Source: Parachlamydia sp. AcF125
GTDB lineage: Bacteria > Chlamydiota > Chlamydiia > Chlamydiales > Parachlamydiaceae
Direction: 5' to 3'
Assembly: GCF_018342475.1 (NCBI RefSeq)
Contig: NZ_JAEMUD010000004.1
Span: forward strand, 62,001-126,000
Length of the DNA: 64,000 bases
The notes beneath the pieces were generated by a model. The model ran no database searches, had not been told where the DNA came from, and saw only the letters and a list, made by a program, of their open reading frames with translations. The stretch's first letter is position 1, and every line of letters starts with the position of its first letter. The position numbers and the translations under genes were made by a program. Positions 19,623 to 28,629 of this stretch are shown piece after piece.

Positions 19623-22600
19623 TTAAGAACTTCTGTTCATGATGTTCGCTTGCTCTTGCACTTGATGTTGCAAGCGAGCAAACTGGTTTTGTACTTGCGC
19701 AAGTTCGCTTCCTTCGGGGGGAGATTTTTTAGCGATTTTATCTCTCACACTTTCTAGCAGCCCTGGCCACTTTAAGAACCGATCAATAGGATGCTTAATA
19801 AGCGTAAAATGTACCCCCAAACCAGCATCATCAAAAATTTTTGCTTCTGAACCTTGCTGCGCGATAAGGCGAGCAGCTGTGGCATTGACCTGTTCCATCC
19901 CTCTTTGAGCTCCAAGTGTTTCCTGAACAGCTGCTGCTAATTCCTTGAAAGCTTCGGATTCCAGCACCTCAGCCGCTTCTGAGCAAACCTCCGCTGATAC
20001 AGTTTTTTTGTCTATTGCGCGTTTTTCCTCTATTTCGCGGAAACGATCCGCCACCGGCTTTAGCTTAGTTAAATAATGAGCAAATTTTTCTAAGAACTTT
20101 TCCAAAGAGGCGCTTTCTTGTGCAGTTAGAATTTTTTTCAATTCTTCTTTTTGAGATAAAAGCTGATCATAGCCTGCTTGCCCTTGAGCCAATTCCCCCC
20201 CTGCCACATTTATCAATTCTTTATAAGCCGATACAAAATTATTTTGGAGGTCAGCTTGCTGTAAAAAAGTCAGCTTAGAGTTATCAACTTTGACTAAATT
20301 TGCTAACGTTTTTACCTGATGCGAGCTCGATGAAATCTTTGCCGTTTCATCAGAATTAACCTCGAATAAGGTAGCAAAGCGGGGCAAGATTTGCTCAATT
20401 TTCTCTTTAAATGCTTCAGAACGAACCATTTGCTCTTTTACCCCCAGTTGGATCGGACTTGGTAAAACCATAAGAGCTTTAATGACAATATCGCTTGCAC
20501 TCTTAAGGGCTTGCAAATTAGCCTCAAAGTCACCAGTTGGTTGGCTGAGCAAATGCTCAACTTGCTTTGTGATTTCTGCTTCTAATTTCGTCCTAATCAA
20601 TTGAACGGCTGGACTTTCCTGCCCTGCTTGCAAGCTAAAAGCCGCATATATTTCCGTTTCTTTCGTCAATTTATCAATTTGGACGCGCAGTTGGGTGTCG
20701 TCTATAGGTGAGGTCCCCCAAATAGTCCCCAAATCCTCTAAAATATTTTTTAAACGTCTTTCTGATTGATCCCGAAGAATAGCAAGATTTTTTGCCAAGG
20801 CTGGATCTGCCAATACAGCACTCCAAATAGCTTGTGAATTTGGAACTTCTTCAGAGGCTTTTTTAAATTTCATAGCCCGGGTGAAACGCTGTCCCCACGT
20901 TTTCCCCACTTTAACCCCTTTCAGCTTCGTTAATTCTGCGGCTAATTCGGCAGCTTCTGCTGTCCCCTCTCCACGAACTGATAAGGCTCTCTCTGCATTT
21001 TTATTCAGCAAACTTTGCACCGCTTCTTTATCCGAAGCTGTCAGGCTTTTACCTTCTTGAAGCCGTTCACTCACCCCTCTTTCTGCTCGTGTTTTACCTG
21101 TCCTGCTCTCAACATAGCTGCTAAAATTTTCTTCAACGCTCCCCAATTCTTTGGAAATTTGGGCTCCCTGAGAAGTTCCCTTTTCTCTCAATTGCTCCAT
21201 CTGTTTTGTCAAATCTCCTATGAATCCTTTTGTGGCGATTGCGTTCAGTATTTCAGCTCTTTGGGCATAAAAATCTGTTCGGTTTCTTTCAGCATCTGCG
21301 CCTACAAATTTTTCATAAGCTGCTGATAAAGCATGAAAGGAGTCGCTAGCTGATGATAAAACCAAGGGATTGCCTAATGCTACCTGCGCTTTTAAAAGGC
21401 TGATTGCATTGACACTTTCTTCAGAAGTTTTTTGAGAAACTAAGCTATTTAACGTTTCTTTAGCTAAAATATCTCTAATTTCTGCTCCTCCTGCTTTATC
21501 CATTAACCTTTGGAGATCTTTCTGCGAGCTTGCTTCTAGTAAGTGGCCTTTTAATTTCTCTTCGCTCTTGGTTAATTTAGCTAAGGTTTGTACCTCGGGA
21601 GATGTTAATCGGGCGATCGCCGTTTGGCTCATCTGTTGCAGCTGCGGACTGTGCTTTGCCAGTGCCGCGAGCTCGAGTTGGGCATTGAAAGCCTCAAACA
21701 ACGCTTCTCCACTATGACCATTTTTGTTTGCAAGAGCCTTTTGGATAGATTCTTCCAGCCTCTTTTGGATTTCTTTACCTTGTTTATAATCATCGCCAAA
21801 CTGGGATTTTAAAACATCTCGCTTAGCTTCTAAACGTGCAATGACAGCTTCTTGCTTTAAAATCGCTTTTTCCACTTCAGAAGCTAACCGGCTGGGCCCT
21901 TTCTCTCCTAGTTCTGTTTTTAACTTCGCGAGAGCTTCTTTTTCTTGTTGAATCAAGCCATTCAGCGTGTGAATTTGCTTCCCATCAGCATGCTTCCATT
22001 GTTCCGCCGTTTTTCCTGCCACTTCTGAAAGTTGCGCTTCAATCGCTTTTTCGATTTTTAAGTTATTGATTGCTAAAGTATTAAGCCTATTTGCAATTTT
22101 ACCAACTGGTCGGTTAAACAAATAGGTTAGCAATCCTACTTTAAATTGAGCCTCTTTTTTTTCACTGGAAGAAATCTCAGCTTCAGGAACCTTAGCACGA
22201 GGTTGAGATCCTTCTGTTTTAGACACGGTTTGAGGGAGCTGAGCGGTAAACTCGTCCGCTTTTTTTGTCCCTATATCGTAAATAAGAATCCGCATTTCCG
22301 AGAGAGAAATGCCAGAATAAGATTGATTACCTACTTGTCCAAGAGAGGTTTCTTTTAAATCCCTCATTTCTTCAAAATGGCTTAAAAAACTTATATTTGT
22401 GGATAATCCTCTGGTTAATTTTTTAATTTCTGCAAATTTTTCGTGTTTGACAGCCGTGTCAGTCTCTAATGAGAGGACTTGGATCTTTTTCCGGATAATA
22501 GATTCGATGAATTTAGCTTCTTCTTTTGAAACTTTTCCGCTTTCAAATTTTCCCTGTTTTAATTTCTTCTCTATGCTTTTTTCCTCGGAGGACAATTTTA

Positions 22601-23240
22601 AATACTTGCCCGCATATCCTTGTAATTTTTGATTTAACTCTGGAAAAAGCGTTCCACTGGGATCGTTTTTAGCTAATTGAGCTTTTGCTTTTTCAAAGTT
22701 TTGCGCTGCTTGGAGGGGATTTTTCGAGCCTTCGAACAAAAGATGATTGATTTCCCTTCGTATAGTCCCTGCCGCTCTTCTGGCGTCTTGCTTGCTAACC
22801 ATCGCCTCATACTGGCTATTTAAAGCTTCTAATCGAGCTTTTAAGACATGCAGTTTTCCTTCCAATTGTGCCCTTTTATCCCCTGATTTAACATGGGCAA
22901 GCTGCAATTCCACATCTTGGATGCCTTGTTTAGAATGATTGAGAGCTGCTTTCAAGCTCTCCTCGTCCTTCTCACTGATTTTATCTCCACTCGCTATTAA
23001 GGTAGAATGAGAAGTTAGTTGTTGTTGGGCTTGAAAAATATCTTTCGCTAAATTTTGTATGGTATTGGAAATATCTTTGACGTTAGAAGAACCTGATTGG
23101 GCAATAAGAGTCACTTGCTCCCACCCTTGAATATAACCAACATGGGATTCTTCCACCTCTGGGTGTCCACCTGCTGAGTTAAGAGAAGATAATTGACTTG
23201 TCGGTAAAGAAGGGGGGATTTCGGGGCTTGGACTCGACAT
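19623..23240 (-). CDS. Large coiled-coil protein of unknown function (1205 aa)
   Basis: The 1205-residue product starts with a Ser/Pro-rich, low-complexity N terminus of about 30 residues. It is then almost wholly predicted helix and coiled coil, rich in Ala, Glu, Lys, Gln and Leu. There is no transmembrane segment or recognised enzyme motif. The start is well supported: AGGAGG sits about 8 nt upstream of the ATG, and a promoter with a perfect -10 box lies at 23293-23321. A disordered N terminus followed by coiled coil fits many chlamydial secreted proteins, but that is inference. It is separated from the ribosomal operon by that operon's terminator. Confidence 0.85.
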   Translation of the reverse strand: MSSPSPEIPPSLPTSQLSSLNSAGGHPEVEESHVGYIQGWEQVTLIAQSGSSNVKDISNTIQNLAKDIFQAQQQLTSHSTLIASGDKISEKDEESLKAALNHSKQGIQDVELQLAHVKSGDKRAQLEGKLHVLKARLEALNSQYEAMVSKQDARRAAGTIRREINHLLFEGSKNPLQAAQNFEKAKAQLAKNDPSGTLFPELNQKLQGYAGKYLKLSSEEKSIEKKLKQGKFESGKVSKEEAKFIESIIRKKIQVLSLETDTAVKHEKFAEIKKLTRGLSTNISFLSHFEEMRDLKETSLGQVGNQSYSGISLSEMRILIYDIGTKKADEFTAQLPQTVSKTEGSQPRAKVPEAEISSSEKKEAQFKVGLLTYLFNRPVGKIANRLNTLAINNLKIEKAIEAQLSEVAGKTAEQWKHADGKQIHTLNGLIQQEKEALAKLKTELGEKGPSRLASEVEKAILKQEAVIARLEAKRDVLKSQFGDDYKQGKEIQKRLEESIQKALANKNGHSGEALFEAFNAQLELAALAKHSPQLQQMSQTAIARLTSPEVQTLAKLTKSEEKLKGHLLEASSQKDLQRLMDKAGGAEIRDILAKETLNSLVSQKTSEESVNAISLLKAQVALGNPLVLSSASDSFHALSAAYEKFVGADAERNRTDFYAQRAEILNAIATKGFIGDLTKQMEQLREKGTSQGAQISKELGSVEENFSSYVESRTGKTRAERGVSERLQEGKSLTASDKEAVQSLLNKNAERALSVRGEGTAEAAELAAELTKLKGVKVGKTWGQRFTRAMKFKKASEEVPNSQAIWSAVLADPALAKNLAILRDQSERRLKNILEDLGTIWGTSPIDDTQLRVQIDKLTKETEIYAAFSLQAGQESPAVQLIRTKLEAEITKQVEHLLSQPTGDFEANLQALKSASDIVIKALMVLPSPIQLGVKEQMVRSEAFKEKIEQILPRFATLFEVNSDETAKISSSSHQVKTLANLVKVDNSKLTFLQQADLQNNFVSAYKELINVAGGELAQGQAGYDQLLSQKEELKKILTAQESASLEKFLEKFAHYLTKLKPVADRFREIEEKRAIDKKTVSAEVCSEAAEVLESEAFKELAAAVQETLGAQRGMEQVNATAARLIAQQGSEAKIFDDAGLGVHFTLIKHPIDRFLKWPGLLESVRDKIAKKSPPEGSELAQVQNQFARLQHQVQEQANIMNRSS

Positions 23241-23292
23241 TTTAAGCTCCTCCTATTAAAGAGTAGAAAAAACTATTAAGATCCTTACCGTT

Positions 23293-23321
23293 ATTATAAG
23301 AAATTTATTAAACAAAGTGAA
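23293..23321 (-). promoter_or_regulatory. Promoter of the 1205-aa coiled-coil gene
   Basis: Minus strand: TTCACT, 17-nt spacer, TATAAT. The -10 box is perfect and the -35 box matches four of six consensus bases. The predicted transcript start is about 45 nt before the start codon at 23240. Confidence 0.55.
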
Positions 23322-23351
23322 GTTTTTATTTGAAAAAAATAAAAAGGGAAT

Positions 23352-23380
23352 AAAAAAAGCCACTGAAAACCCAGTGGCTT
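23352..23380 (-). terminator. Rho-independent terminator after rplM-rpsI
   Basis: On the minus strand a perfect 9-bp stem (AAGCCACTG/CAGTGGCTT) with a 6-nt loop runs straight into a T tract. It lies about 30 nt after the rpsI stop. Confidence 0.85.
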
Positions 23381-23409
23381 GAAAAGAGAATAAAAGCGCC
23401 CAAACGGAA

Positions 23410-23796
23410 TTAACGTTTAGAAAACTGGAAGCGCTTACGAGCTCCTGCTCGTCCATATTTTTTACGTTCTTTCTTACGTGAATCTCGTGTTAAGAAGCCT
23501 GCCGATTTAAAATCGGGGCGAAGCTCTTCTTGATTTTCGACTAATGCACGCGCAAGGCCTAAACGAATTGCAATAGCTTGCCCTTCAACTCCGCCGCCGT
23601 TCACGCGAATAATCACGTCGTGTTTGTGAACGCCGCCTAATTTTTCAAAAGGAGCTAATACAACTTGCCGCTGAATTTCTAGCGGAAAATACTCATGGAG
23701 AGCTCTTCCATTAATATCAATTTTTCCAGTGCCCGAACGGAGGCGCACTGAGGCGACTGCGGTTTTGCGTCTACCTGTTGTAACTGTTTCTTCCAA
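23410..23796 (-). CDS. rpsI: 30S ribosomal protein S9
   Basis: This is small-subunit protein S9, whose basic C-terminal tail reaches the P-site tRNA. The 128-residue product has the family signature ([19 protein letters not shown]) and the basic C terminus ending in FSKR. The start is TTG: an AAGAGG site sits 6 nt upstream, the frame is closed by a stop shortly before, and no in-frame ATG is available at the right place. It follows rplM by 18 nt, the near-universal bacterial pair, and is followed by a strong terminator. Confidence 0.96.
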   Translation of the reverse strand: MEETVTTGRRKTAVASVRLRSGTGKIDINGRALHEYFPLEIQRQVVLAPFEKLGGVHKHDVIIRVNGGGVEGQAIAIRLGLARALVENQEELRPDFKSAGFLTRDSRKKERKKYGRAGARKRFQFSKR

Positions 23797-23814
23797 GTGA
23801 TACCTCTTTAATTA

Positions 23815-24258
23815 CTATATGTTAGCTTTAATGGGTTTTTGAGCTTCCAAGTTATGCTCTTCACCAGCAAAAATGCGCAACCTTGTCAATTGGCCATCAG
23901 TCAAACGATTGGAAGGCATCATTCCTTTAATTGCATGCTCAAGAATATAGCCAGGCTTACGCGCTAGCATTGTGCGATAAGGGATTTTTCTCATACCACC
24001 CATATAACCGGTATAGTAATGGTAGACTTTTTGCCCTTCTTTAGCACCTGTTACCCGAATTTTATCGGCATTAATAATGATTACGCCATCTCCCCCATCT
24101 TCATGCGGAGTAAAAGTCGGCTTATGTTTGCCTCGTAAAATTTTTGCGACTTCAGAAGCAAAGCGCCCAAGCGTTTTCCCTGCTGCATCCAGCAAGAACC
24201 ATTGATGCTTAATATCTTGCTTTTTGAGCACAAATGTTTTTTGTCGTTTTTGCGTCAT
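23815..24258 (-). CDS. rplM: 50S ribosomal protein L13
   Basis: This is large-subunit protein L13, which acts early in 50S assembly. The 147-residue product carries the L13 core: WFLLDAAGKTLGRFASEVAKILRGKHKPTF, then the KIRVTG and YYHYTG-like segments and the GMLP-like motif (here IKGMMPSNRL). The ATG at 24258 is chosen because AAAGG lies 6-7 nt upstream; a longer TTG-initiated frame (from 24276) adds six residues with no support. It is the first gene of the rplM-rpsI operon. Confidence 0.96.
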   Translation of the reverse strand: MTQKRQKTFVLKKQDIKHQWFLLDAAGKTLGRFASEVAKILRGKHKPTFTPHEDGGDGVIIINADKIRVTGAKEGQKVYHYYTGYMGGMRKIPYRTMLARKPGYILEHAIKGMMPSNRLTDGQLTRLRIFAGEEHNLEAQKPIKANI

Positions 24259-24301
24259 AATTGACCTTTTATACAAAGTTTTAGTGATAAATCAAATAGA
24301 A

Positions 24302-24330
24302 AGCATACGCTTTATGTCGTTTTTTGCCAA
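24302..24330 (-). promoter_or_regulatory. Putative promoter of rplM-rpsI
   Basis: Minus strand: TTGGCA, 17-nt spacer, TATGCT, placed about 44 nt before the rplM ATG. The boxes match five of six and four of six consensus positions. Confidence 0.45.
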
Positions 24331-24517
24331 CTTTTTTTGCTTTAATTCTTTCATTTCTTGCCGTTTTTTGCATGAAGCCTTGAAAAAGATCCCTTTATTC
24401 CTTAAAATGGGAGGCAATTAAAACACATATATAGCGCAATGAGAGAATTTAAATCACCAAAAGCGTGAGGCCTGCTCATTGCAAGGCTTTATCATTACAA
24501 TCTAATTGAGAACATTC

Positions 24518-25831
24518 ATGCGAAATCCAAAAACCTTTTATGTGCGCACCTATGGCTGCCAAATGAACGAACTTGACTCCGAAGTAATGGTCGGAATTCT
24601 TGAAAATCGAGGGTTAGTTCGATCTTTGGAAGAAGAATCTGCGGACTTACTCATTTTTAATACCTGTTCTATTCGAGACCTTGCCGAACGAAAAGTGATG
24701 GGAAAATTAGGAAAGCTAGGGCGCAATCGCAATCACGATGTGATTATTGGCATCACAGGCTGCATGGCTAATGCTAAAAAAGAATCCCTTTTCCACAAAG
24801 TGCCCCATATTGATTTTGTTTTAGGAACCAACAATATCCACGATCTTAATCGCGTATTAGACGATGTGATTTCCACCGGCAAACAAACTTCTCTTACAGA
24901 CAACAAATTTGAAACTGAATTAGATTATATGGGTGCCAAACGAGATAATAAGGTGTGCGCTCACGTTTCTATTATCCGCGGTTGCAGTAAGTATTGTACC
25001 TATTGCGTGGTTCCTTACACCCGAGGAGAAGAAGTTTCTCGTCCGCCTGAACATATTGTAGAAGAATGCCGCCATCTCGTTTCTCAAGGGTATAGAGAAG
25101 TGACCCTTTTAGGGCAAAATGTCAACAGCTACGGCAAAGATGCGCCTCAATGGGGATGTTTGTTTCACGATTTGCTAGAAAAATTGGACGCTATTCCGGG
25201 ATTGGAACGGATCCGTTTTATGACAAGCCACCCTGTTGATATTTCTCGCGAACTCATGTATGCCATCCGCGATTTAAAAAGCTTATGCGAATTTGTGCAC
25301 TTTCCTCTTCAAGCCGGCTCTAACCGTATTCTTAAAAAAATGCATCGCATGTACACTGTGGAGGAGTACTTGGAAAAAGTGGCTATGCTCAAAGAGCTTG
25401 TCCCTCATGTGGCTCTAGGAACTGACATTATCGTAGGCTTTCCCACGGAAACAGAGGAAGAATTTCAAGAAACTTATCGCCTTTTAAAAGAAATTGAATA
25501 TGCCGTGGCCTTTATCTTTGCCTATAGTGCTCGTAAAGGCACTCCTGCCATGCGCTGGAAAGATGATATCCCTGAGGAAGTTAAAAACCAAAGATTGCAC
25601 GCTTTAATGCAGCTACAAGAAGATATTTATGCAAAACATCGTCAAAAAATGCTGGATGAAACCGTTGAAGTTTTGGTGGAACGGCCTAGCACAAAAGACC
25701 CTCGTTTGCTCAAGGGGCGCACACGCTGCTGGAAGAATGTGATCTTTGAAGGGGGAAAGGAATTAATTGGAACTCTACAAAATGTCAAAATTCATAGTTA
25801 TACGAATCAAACCTTGCTAGGGACTCTCTAA
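24518..25831 (+). CDS. miaB: tRNA-2-methylthio-N6-dimethylallyladenosine synthase MiaB
   Basis: This radical-SAM methylthiotransferase converts i6A37 of tRNA to ms2i6A37. The N-terminal UPF0004 domain has the three Cys ligands of the auxiliary cluster (YGCQMN, NTCSIR, TGCMAN). The radical-SAM motif CSKYCTYC is near residues 156-163, and a TRAM-like RNA-binding domain closes the 437-residue protein. The ATG at 24518 is preferred over the in-frame TTG at 24506, because homologues begin shortly before the YVRTYGCQMN stretch. It is divergent from rplM and lies upstream of the ribonucleotide reductase gene. Confidence 0.95.
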   Translation: MRNPKTFYVRTYGCQMNELDSEVMVGILENRGLVRSLEEESADLLIFNTCSIRDLAERKVMGKLGKLGRNRNHDVIIGITGCMANAKKESLFHKVPHIDFVLGTNNIHDLNRVLDDVISTGKQTSLTDNKFETELDYMGAKRDNKVCAHVSIIRGCSKYCTYCVVPYTRGEEVSRPPEHIVEECRHLVSQGYREVTLLGQNVNSYGKDAPQWGCLFHDLLEKLDAIPGLERIRFMTSHPVDISRELMYAIRDLKSLCEFVHFPLQAGSNRILKKMHRMYTVEEYLEKVAMLKELVPHVALGTDIIVGFPTETEEEFQETYRLLKEIEYAVAFIFAYSARKGTPAMRWKDDIPEEVKNQRLHALMQLQEDIYAKHRQKMLDETVEVLVERPSTKDPRLLKGRTRCWKNVIFEGGKELIGTLQNVKIHSYTNQTLLGTL

Positions 25832-25841
25832 ATGAATCGCA

Positions 25842-25863
25842 AAGGGGAATTTCAAAACCCCTT
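25842..25863 (+). terminator. Weak hairpin after miaB
   Basis: A 6-bp stem (AAGGGG/CCCCTT) with a 10-nt loop lies just past the miaB stop and is followed by a pyrimidine-rich stretch rather than a clean T tract. It may be a modest terminator or attenuator. Confidence 0.35.
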
Positions 25864-25948
25864 CTCTTAATCTCGCTTTTCCCTTATATAAAATTTAGAT
25901 ACTAAGAAAAGGCCTCTCTTCACAGCAAGCATGCATTTATAGGAGGCT

Positions 25949-26014
25949 ATGCTGTCACGTAATACACTTTTCCAAAAAGAGCCTAAAATGTGCATCAAAA
26001 AGGAACAGTTATGA
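25949..26014 (+). CDS. 21-codon leader ORF overlapping the RNR start
   Basis: A short ORF (21 codons, ending KKEQL) starts at an ATG preceded by a strong AGGAGG site. It ends with a TGA that overlaps the ribonucleotide reductase ATG in the ATGA arrangement. The ribosome-binding site is stronger than that of the downstream gene, so it could couple or control its translation. It has no run of a single regulatory codon. It could also be the remnant of an older N terminus. Confidence 0.4.
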   Translation: MLSRNTLFQKEPKMCIKKEQL

Positions 26015-28023
26015 TCACACCCACAGCACGCGCTATGATGGCATCCCTCAGGACCTACCATCGCCCTCTAGGCGACGAAACAAATTTACTGGAAAGTTGG
26101 GATCAGGTGGTTAGTAGAGTTACCCGGCATCAGCAATGGTTATGGGAAAGGGCTCTAGGCCGGCAGTTAAATTCTCGCGAAATGAAAGAGCTGGAAGAAA
26201 TGCGTTTACTTATCCAGGAAAGGCGCATTGCTCCTGCGGGACGCACCCTGTGGTTAGGAGGAGCTGAACTTAGCCAAACCAGGGAATCATGCATGTTTAA
26301 TTGTGCTTACACGCATGTAGAAACTGTTTATGATATCGTAGACGTTTTATGGCTGCTTTTGCAAGGTTGCGGAGTGGGTTTTAAGCCTATCATCGGCACC
26401 TTAAACGGCTTAAGGAAGCCATTAGAAGAGATTCAAATTATCCCTTCCAAACGGACCAAGAAAGGAGGGCTTGAACATAATGTCGAGCATTATGATTCTC
26501 GCTCCCAAATATGGACTATAAAAATTGGAGATTCTGCCACGGCATGGGCCAAAGCGGTTGGAAAGCTGATGGCGGGTAAATTTCCTGCTAAAACACTCAT
26601 TTTAGATTTTTCAGAAATCAGGCCAGCGGGAGAAAGAGTCAAAGGTTATGGTTGGATCTCTGCAGGGGATGTTCCGATGAGTAAGGCCTTTAAAGCCATT
26701 GCGACTATCTTATCCAATCGTGCCGATCAATTATTGACCCGTATTGATATCTTGGATATTGTTAACTGGCTCGGAACTCTATTATCCACTCGACGGTCAG
26801 CTCAAATTGCCCTTTTTGAGTATGGCCAGCCCGAATGGGAAGAATTTGCCACTTTCAAAAAGGAGTGGTGGCTAAGGGATAATGCACACCGCCAGCAATC
26901 AAACAATAGCTTGCTGTTTAGAAAAAAGCCTTCTAAGGAGGAATTAGAGTACATTTTTAAACTCATGATCGATTCAGGTGGCTCTGAGCCGGGATTAATT
27001 AATGCCGAAGCAGCTGAACGTCGAGCTCCCTGGTTCAAAGGGTGCAATCCGTGCGTAGAAGTTTTGCTAGGAAATAAAAGTTTTTGCAACCTCTCTGAAA
27101 TTAACCTTCTAGCTTTTCAAGGAGATAAAATTGGGCTTGAACGCGCGCTATACATTACGGCGCGCATGAATTACCGCCAGACCATGGTCAACCTGCGCGA
27201 TGAAATTCTTCAAGAGGCCTGGCATTTAAATAACCAGTTTTTACATTTATGTGGGGTAGGACTCACAGGTATTCGGGCATGCCCTTTCTCCCCTTATGAT
27301 TACAAAAGAATGAAAAATATAGCTGTCAGCGCGGCTTACAGTATGGCAAATGAGTTAAATAGCCCCTTGCCTAAAAATGTCACCTGTGTCAAGCCAAGCG
27401 GAACGCTCAGCAAAATCATGGGCACAGAAGAATGGGGAGAAGTTCCCGAAGGTATTCATCTTCCTCTAGGAAAATACATTTTTAATTTCATCACTTTTTC
27501 AAAGCATGATCCCCTTGTGGCTCGCTTGAAAGAAGCAGGCTACCATGTCATGGAAAAACCCTTTGAATCAGAATCTGTTCTCGTAAAATTTCCAATCAGG
27601 TATGAAAAAATTCCCTTTACCCATACATGCATTACTCATAAAAACGGAACCTTAGAAGAAATTGACATCAATACAGATTCTGCAGTTGTCCAGCTAGAAT
27701 GGTATCGCCTTTTGCAAGAATCTTGGTCAGAACAAAATGTCTCGACCACAATTTCTTACGATCCGTCTGAAATCCCTGAGATTATTGATTGGCTTCTCGC
27801 CCATTGGGATGCTTATGTGGGAGTATCTTTTTTACTTCGAAACGATCCCACCAAAAATGCTCAAGATTTAGGTTACGCCTATCTTCCTCAAGAAGTCGTC
27901 TCTAAAACAACTTACGACGGATATGTCAAGACATTAAAGCCCATTTCATACGAGGGGCTTCGCTCGCAACAAGGAAATACATTTGAGGATAGCTGTTTGT
28001 TGGGAACTTGTCCTGCCAATTAA
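26011..28023 (+). CDS. nrdJ: Adenosylcobalamin-dependent ribonucleoside-triphosphate reductase
   Basis: This is a class II, B12-dependent reductase that makes dNTPs from NTPs. The 670-residue length fits the monomeric RTPR type. The expected cysteines are present: the first of the reducing pair (ESCMFNC, about residue 94), the thiyl-radical Cys in NPCVE (about 348) with its Glu partner, the second of the reducing pair in SFCNLSEINL, and the C-terminal shuttle pair CLLGTC near 662-667. ATG 26011 is chosen for its AAGGA site; a GTG at 25990 would add seven residues. Most Chlamydia use class I NrdAB, so this is lineage-restricted and implies a source of cobalamin. No cobalamin riboswitch was recognised upstream. 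Confidence 0.9.
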   Translation: MITPTARAMMASLRTYHRPLGDETNLLESWDQVVSRVTRHQQWLWERALGRQLNSREMKELEEMRLLIQERRIAPAGRTLWLGGAELSQTRESCMFNCAYTHVETVYDIVDVLWLLLQGCGVGFKPIIGTLNGLRKPLEEIQIIPSKRTKKGGLEHNVEHYDSRSQIWTIKIGDSATAWAKAVGKLMAGKFPAKTLILDFSEIRPAGERVKGYGWISAGDVPMSKAFKAIATILSNRADQLLTRIDILDIVNWLGTLLSTRRSAQIALFEYGQPEWEEFATFKKEWWLRDNAHRQQSNNSLLFRKKPSKEELEYIFKLMIDSGGSEPGLINAEAAERRAPWFKGCNPCVEVLLGNKSFCNLSEINLLAFQGDKIGLERALYITARMNYRQTMVNLRDEILQEAWHLNNQFLHLCGVGLTGIRACPFSPYDYKRMKNIAVSAAYSMANELNSPLPKNVTCVKPSGTLSKIMGTEEWGEVPEGIHLPLGKYIFNFITFSKHDPLVARLKEAGYHVMEKPFESESVLVKFPIRYEKIPFTHTCITHKNGTLEEIDINTDSAVVQLEWYRLLQESWSEQNVSTTISYDPSEIPEIIDWLLAHWDAYVGVSFLLRNDPTKNAQDLGYAYLPQEVVSKTTYDGYVKTLKPISYEGLRSQQGNTFEDSCLLGTCPAN

Positions 28024-28041
28024 AAAAGAATACGCGGGCTA

Positions 28042-28071
28042 AAAGAGCCGCTAAAACTTCAGCTGCTCTTT
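28042..28071 (+). terminator. Hairpin downstream of the RNR gene
   Basis: AAAGAGC pairs with GCTCTTT (7 bp), extended after one mismatch by three more pairs, around an 8-nt loop. No T tract follows, so terminator function is uncertain. Confidence 0.3.
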
Positions 28072-28629
28072 CATAGATGCTTAAAAAAAACAGGTAAGAT
28101 GGCTGAGAACGCATGCCATTTCGCTAAGACGCCTATTAAGACCCGTAAATCCTACAGGCGAAGTATATGAAGGAAAGCATCGATCCAAAAGAAAAAAGGA
28201 AGTTCTAACCTATTCATCCCTTTTCAATAATTTACGCCCCCTTAAACCTTGGCGTAAACGGATGTACACCCATCCTGTTCGCCTTCAAAAAATAAACCCA
28301 TATTTCTGGTGAATCATTAAAATTATTCTTAAATAGCAAGTAGCGCTTTTAACTAAATTTTTCTTTCCCCAAACCTGCCCTTAATTTTAATCCTCTTATT
28401 TAATTGCGAAAAATTTTAGAACCCTTTAGAGTGCTTTTCTTTTGTAACCAACAGTCACTCAAGGCTTTAATTTAGGACTTTTTTTTAATTTTAACCGTAA
28501 ACAAAACCTCATTTACACCGCAATCGGATAAAGAAAATCGATTTAAAAGACTAATTAAAATACTCATAAACAAATTTTATCACAAGGTGAAGTATGTAGA
28601 TAAACGAAATCAATCCTACACACATCTAT
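28072..28629. other. AT-rich intergenic region with a start-less open frame
   Basis: No intact gene is visible. A plus-strand frame without a start codon is open from 28085 to the TGA at 28310-28312 (75 codons, very basic). It may be a gene relic. The rest is AT-rich with no convincing promoter or RNA gene. Confidence 0.3.

Noticed and set aside
24506-24517. Promoter TTGCAA-16-TCTAAT in front of miaB
   Set aside because: The -10 box would lie about 10 nt before the ATG, leaving almost no leader, and the boxes are poor.
25832-26010. Cobalamin riboswitch upstream of the B12-dependent reductase
   Set aside because: The 180-nt region is too short and shows no recognisable B12-box-like core; a short coding leader explains the strong ribosome-binding site.
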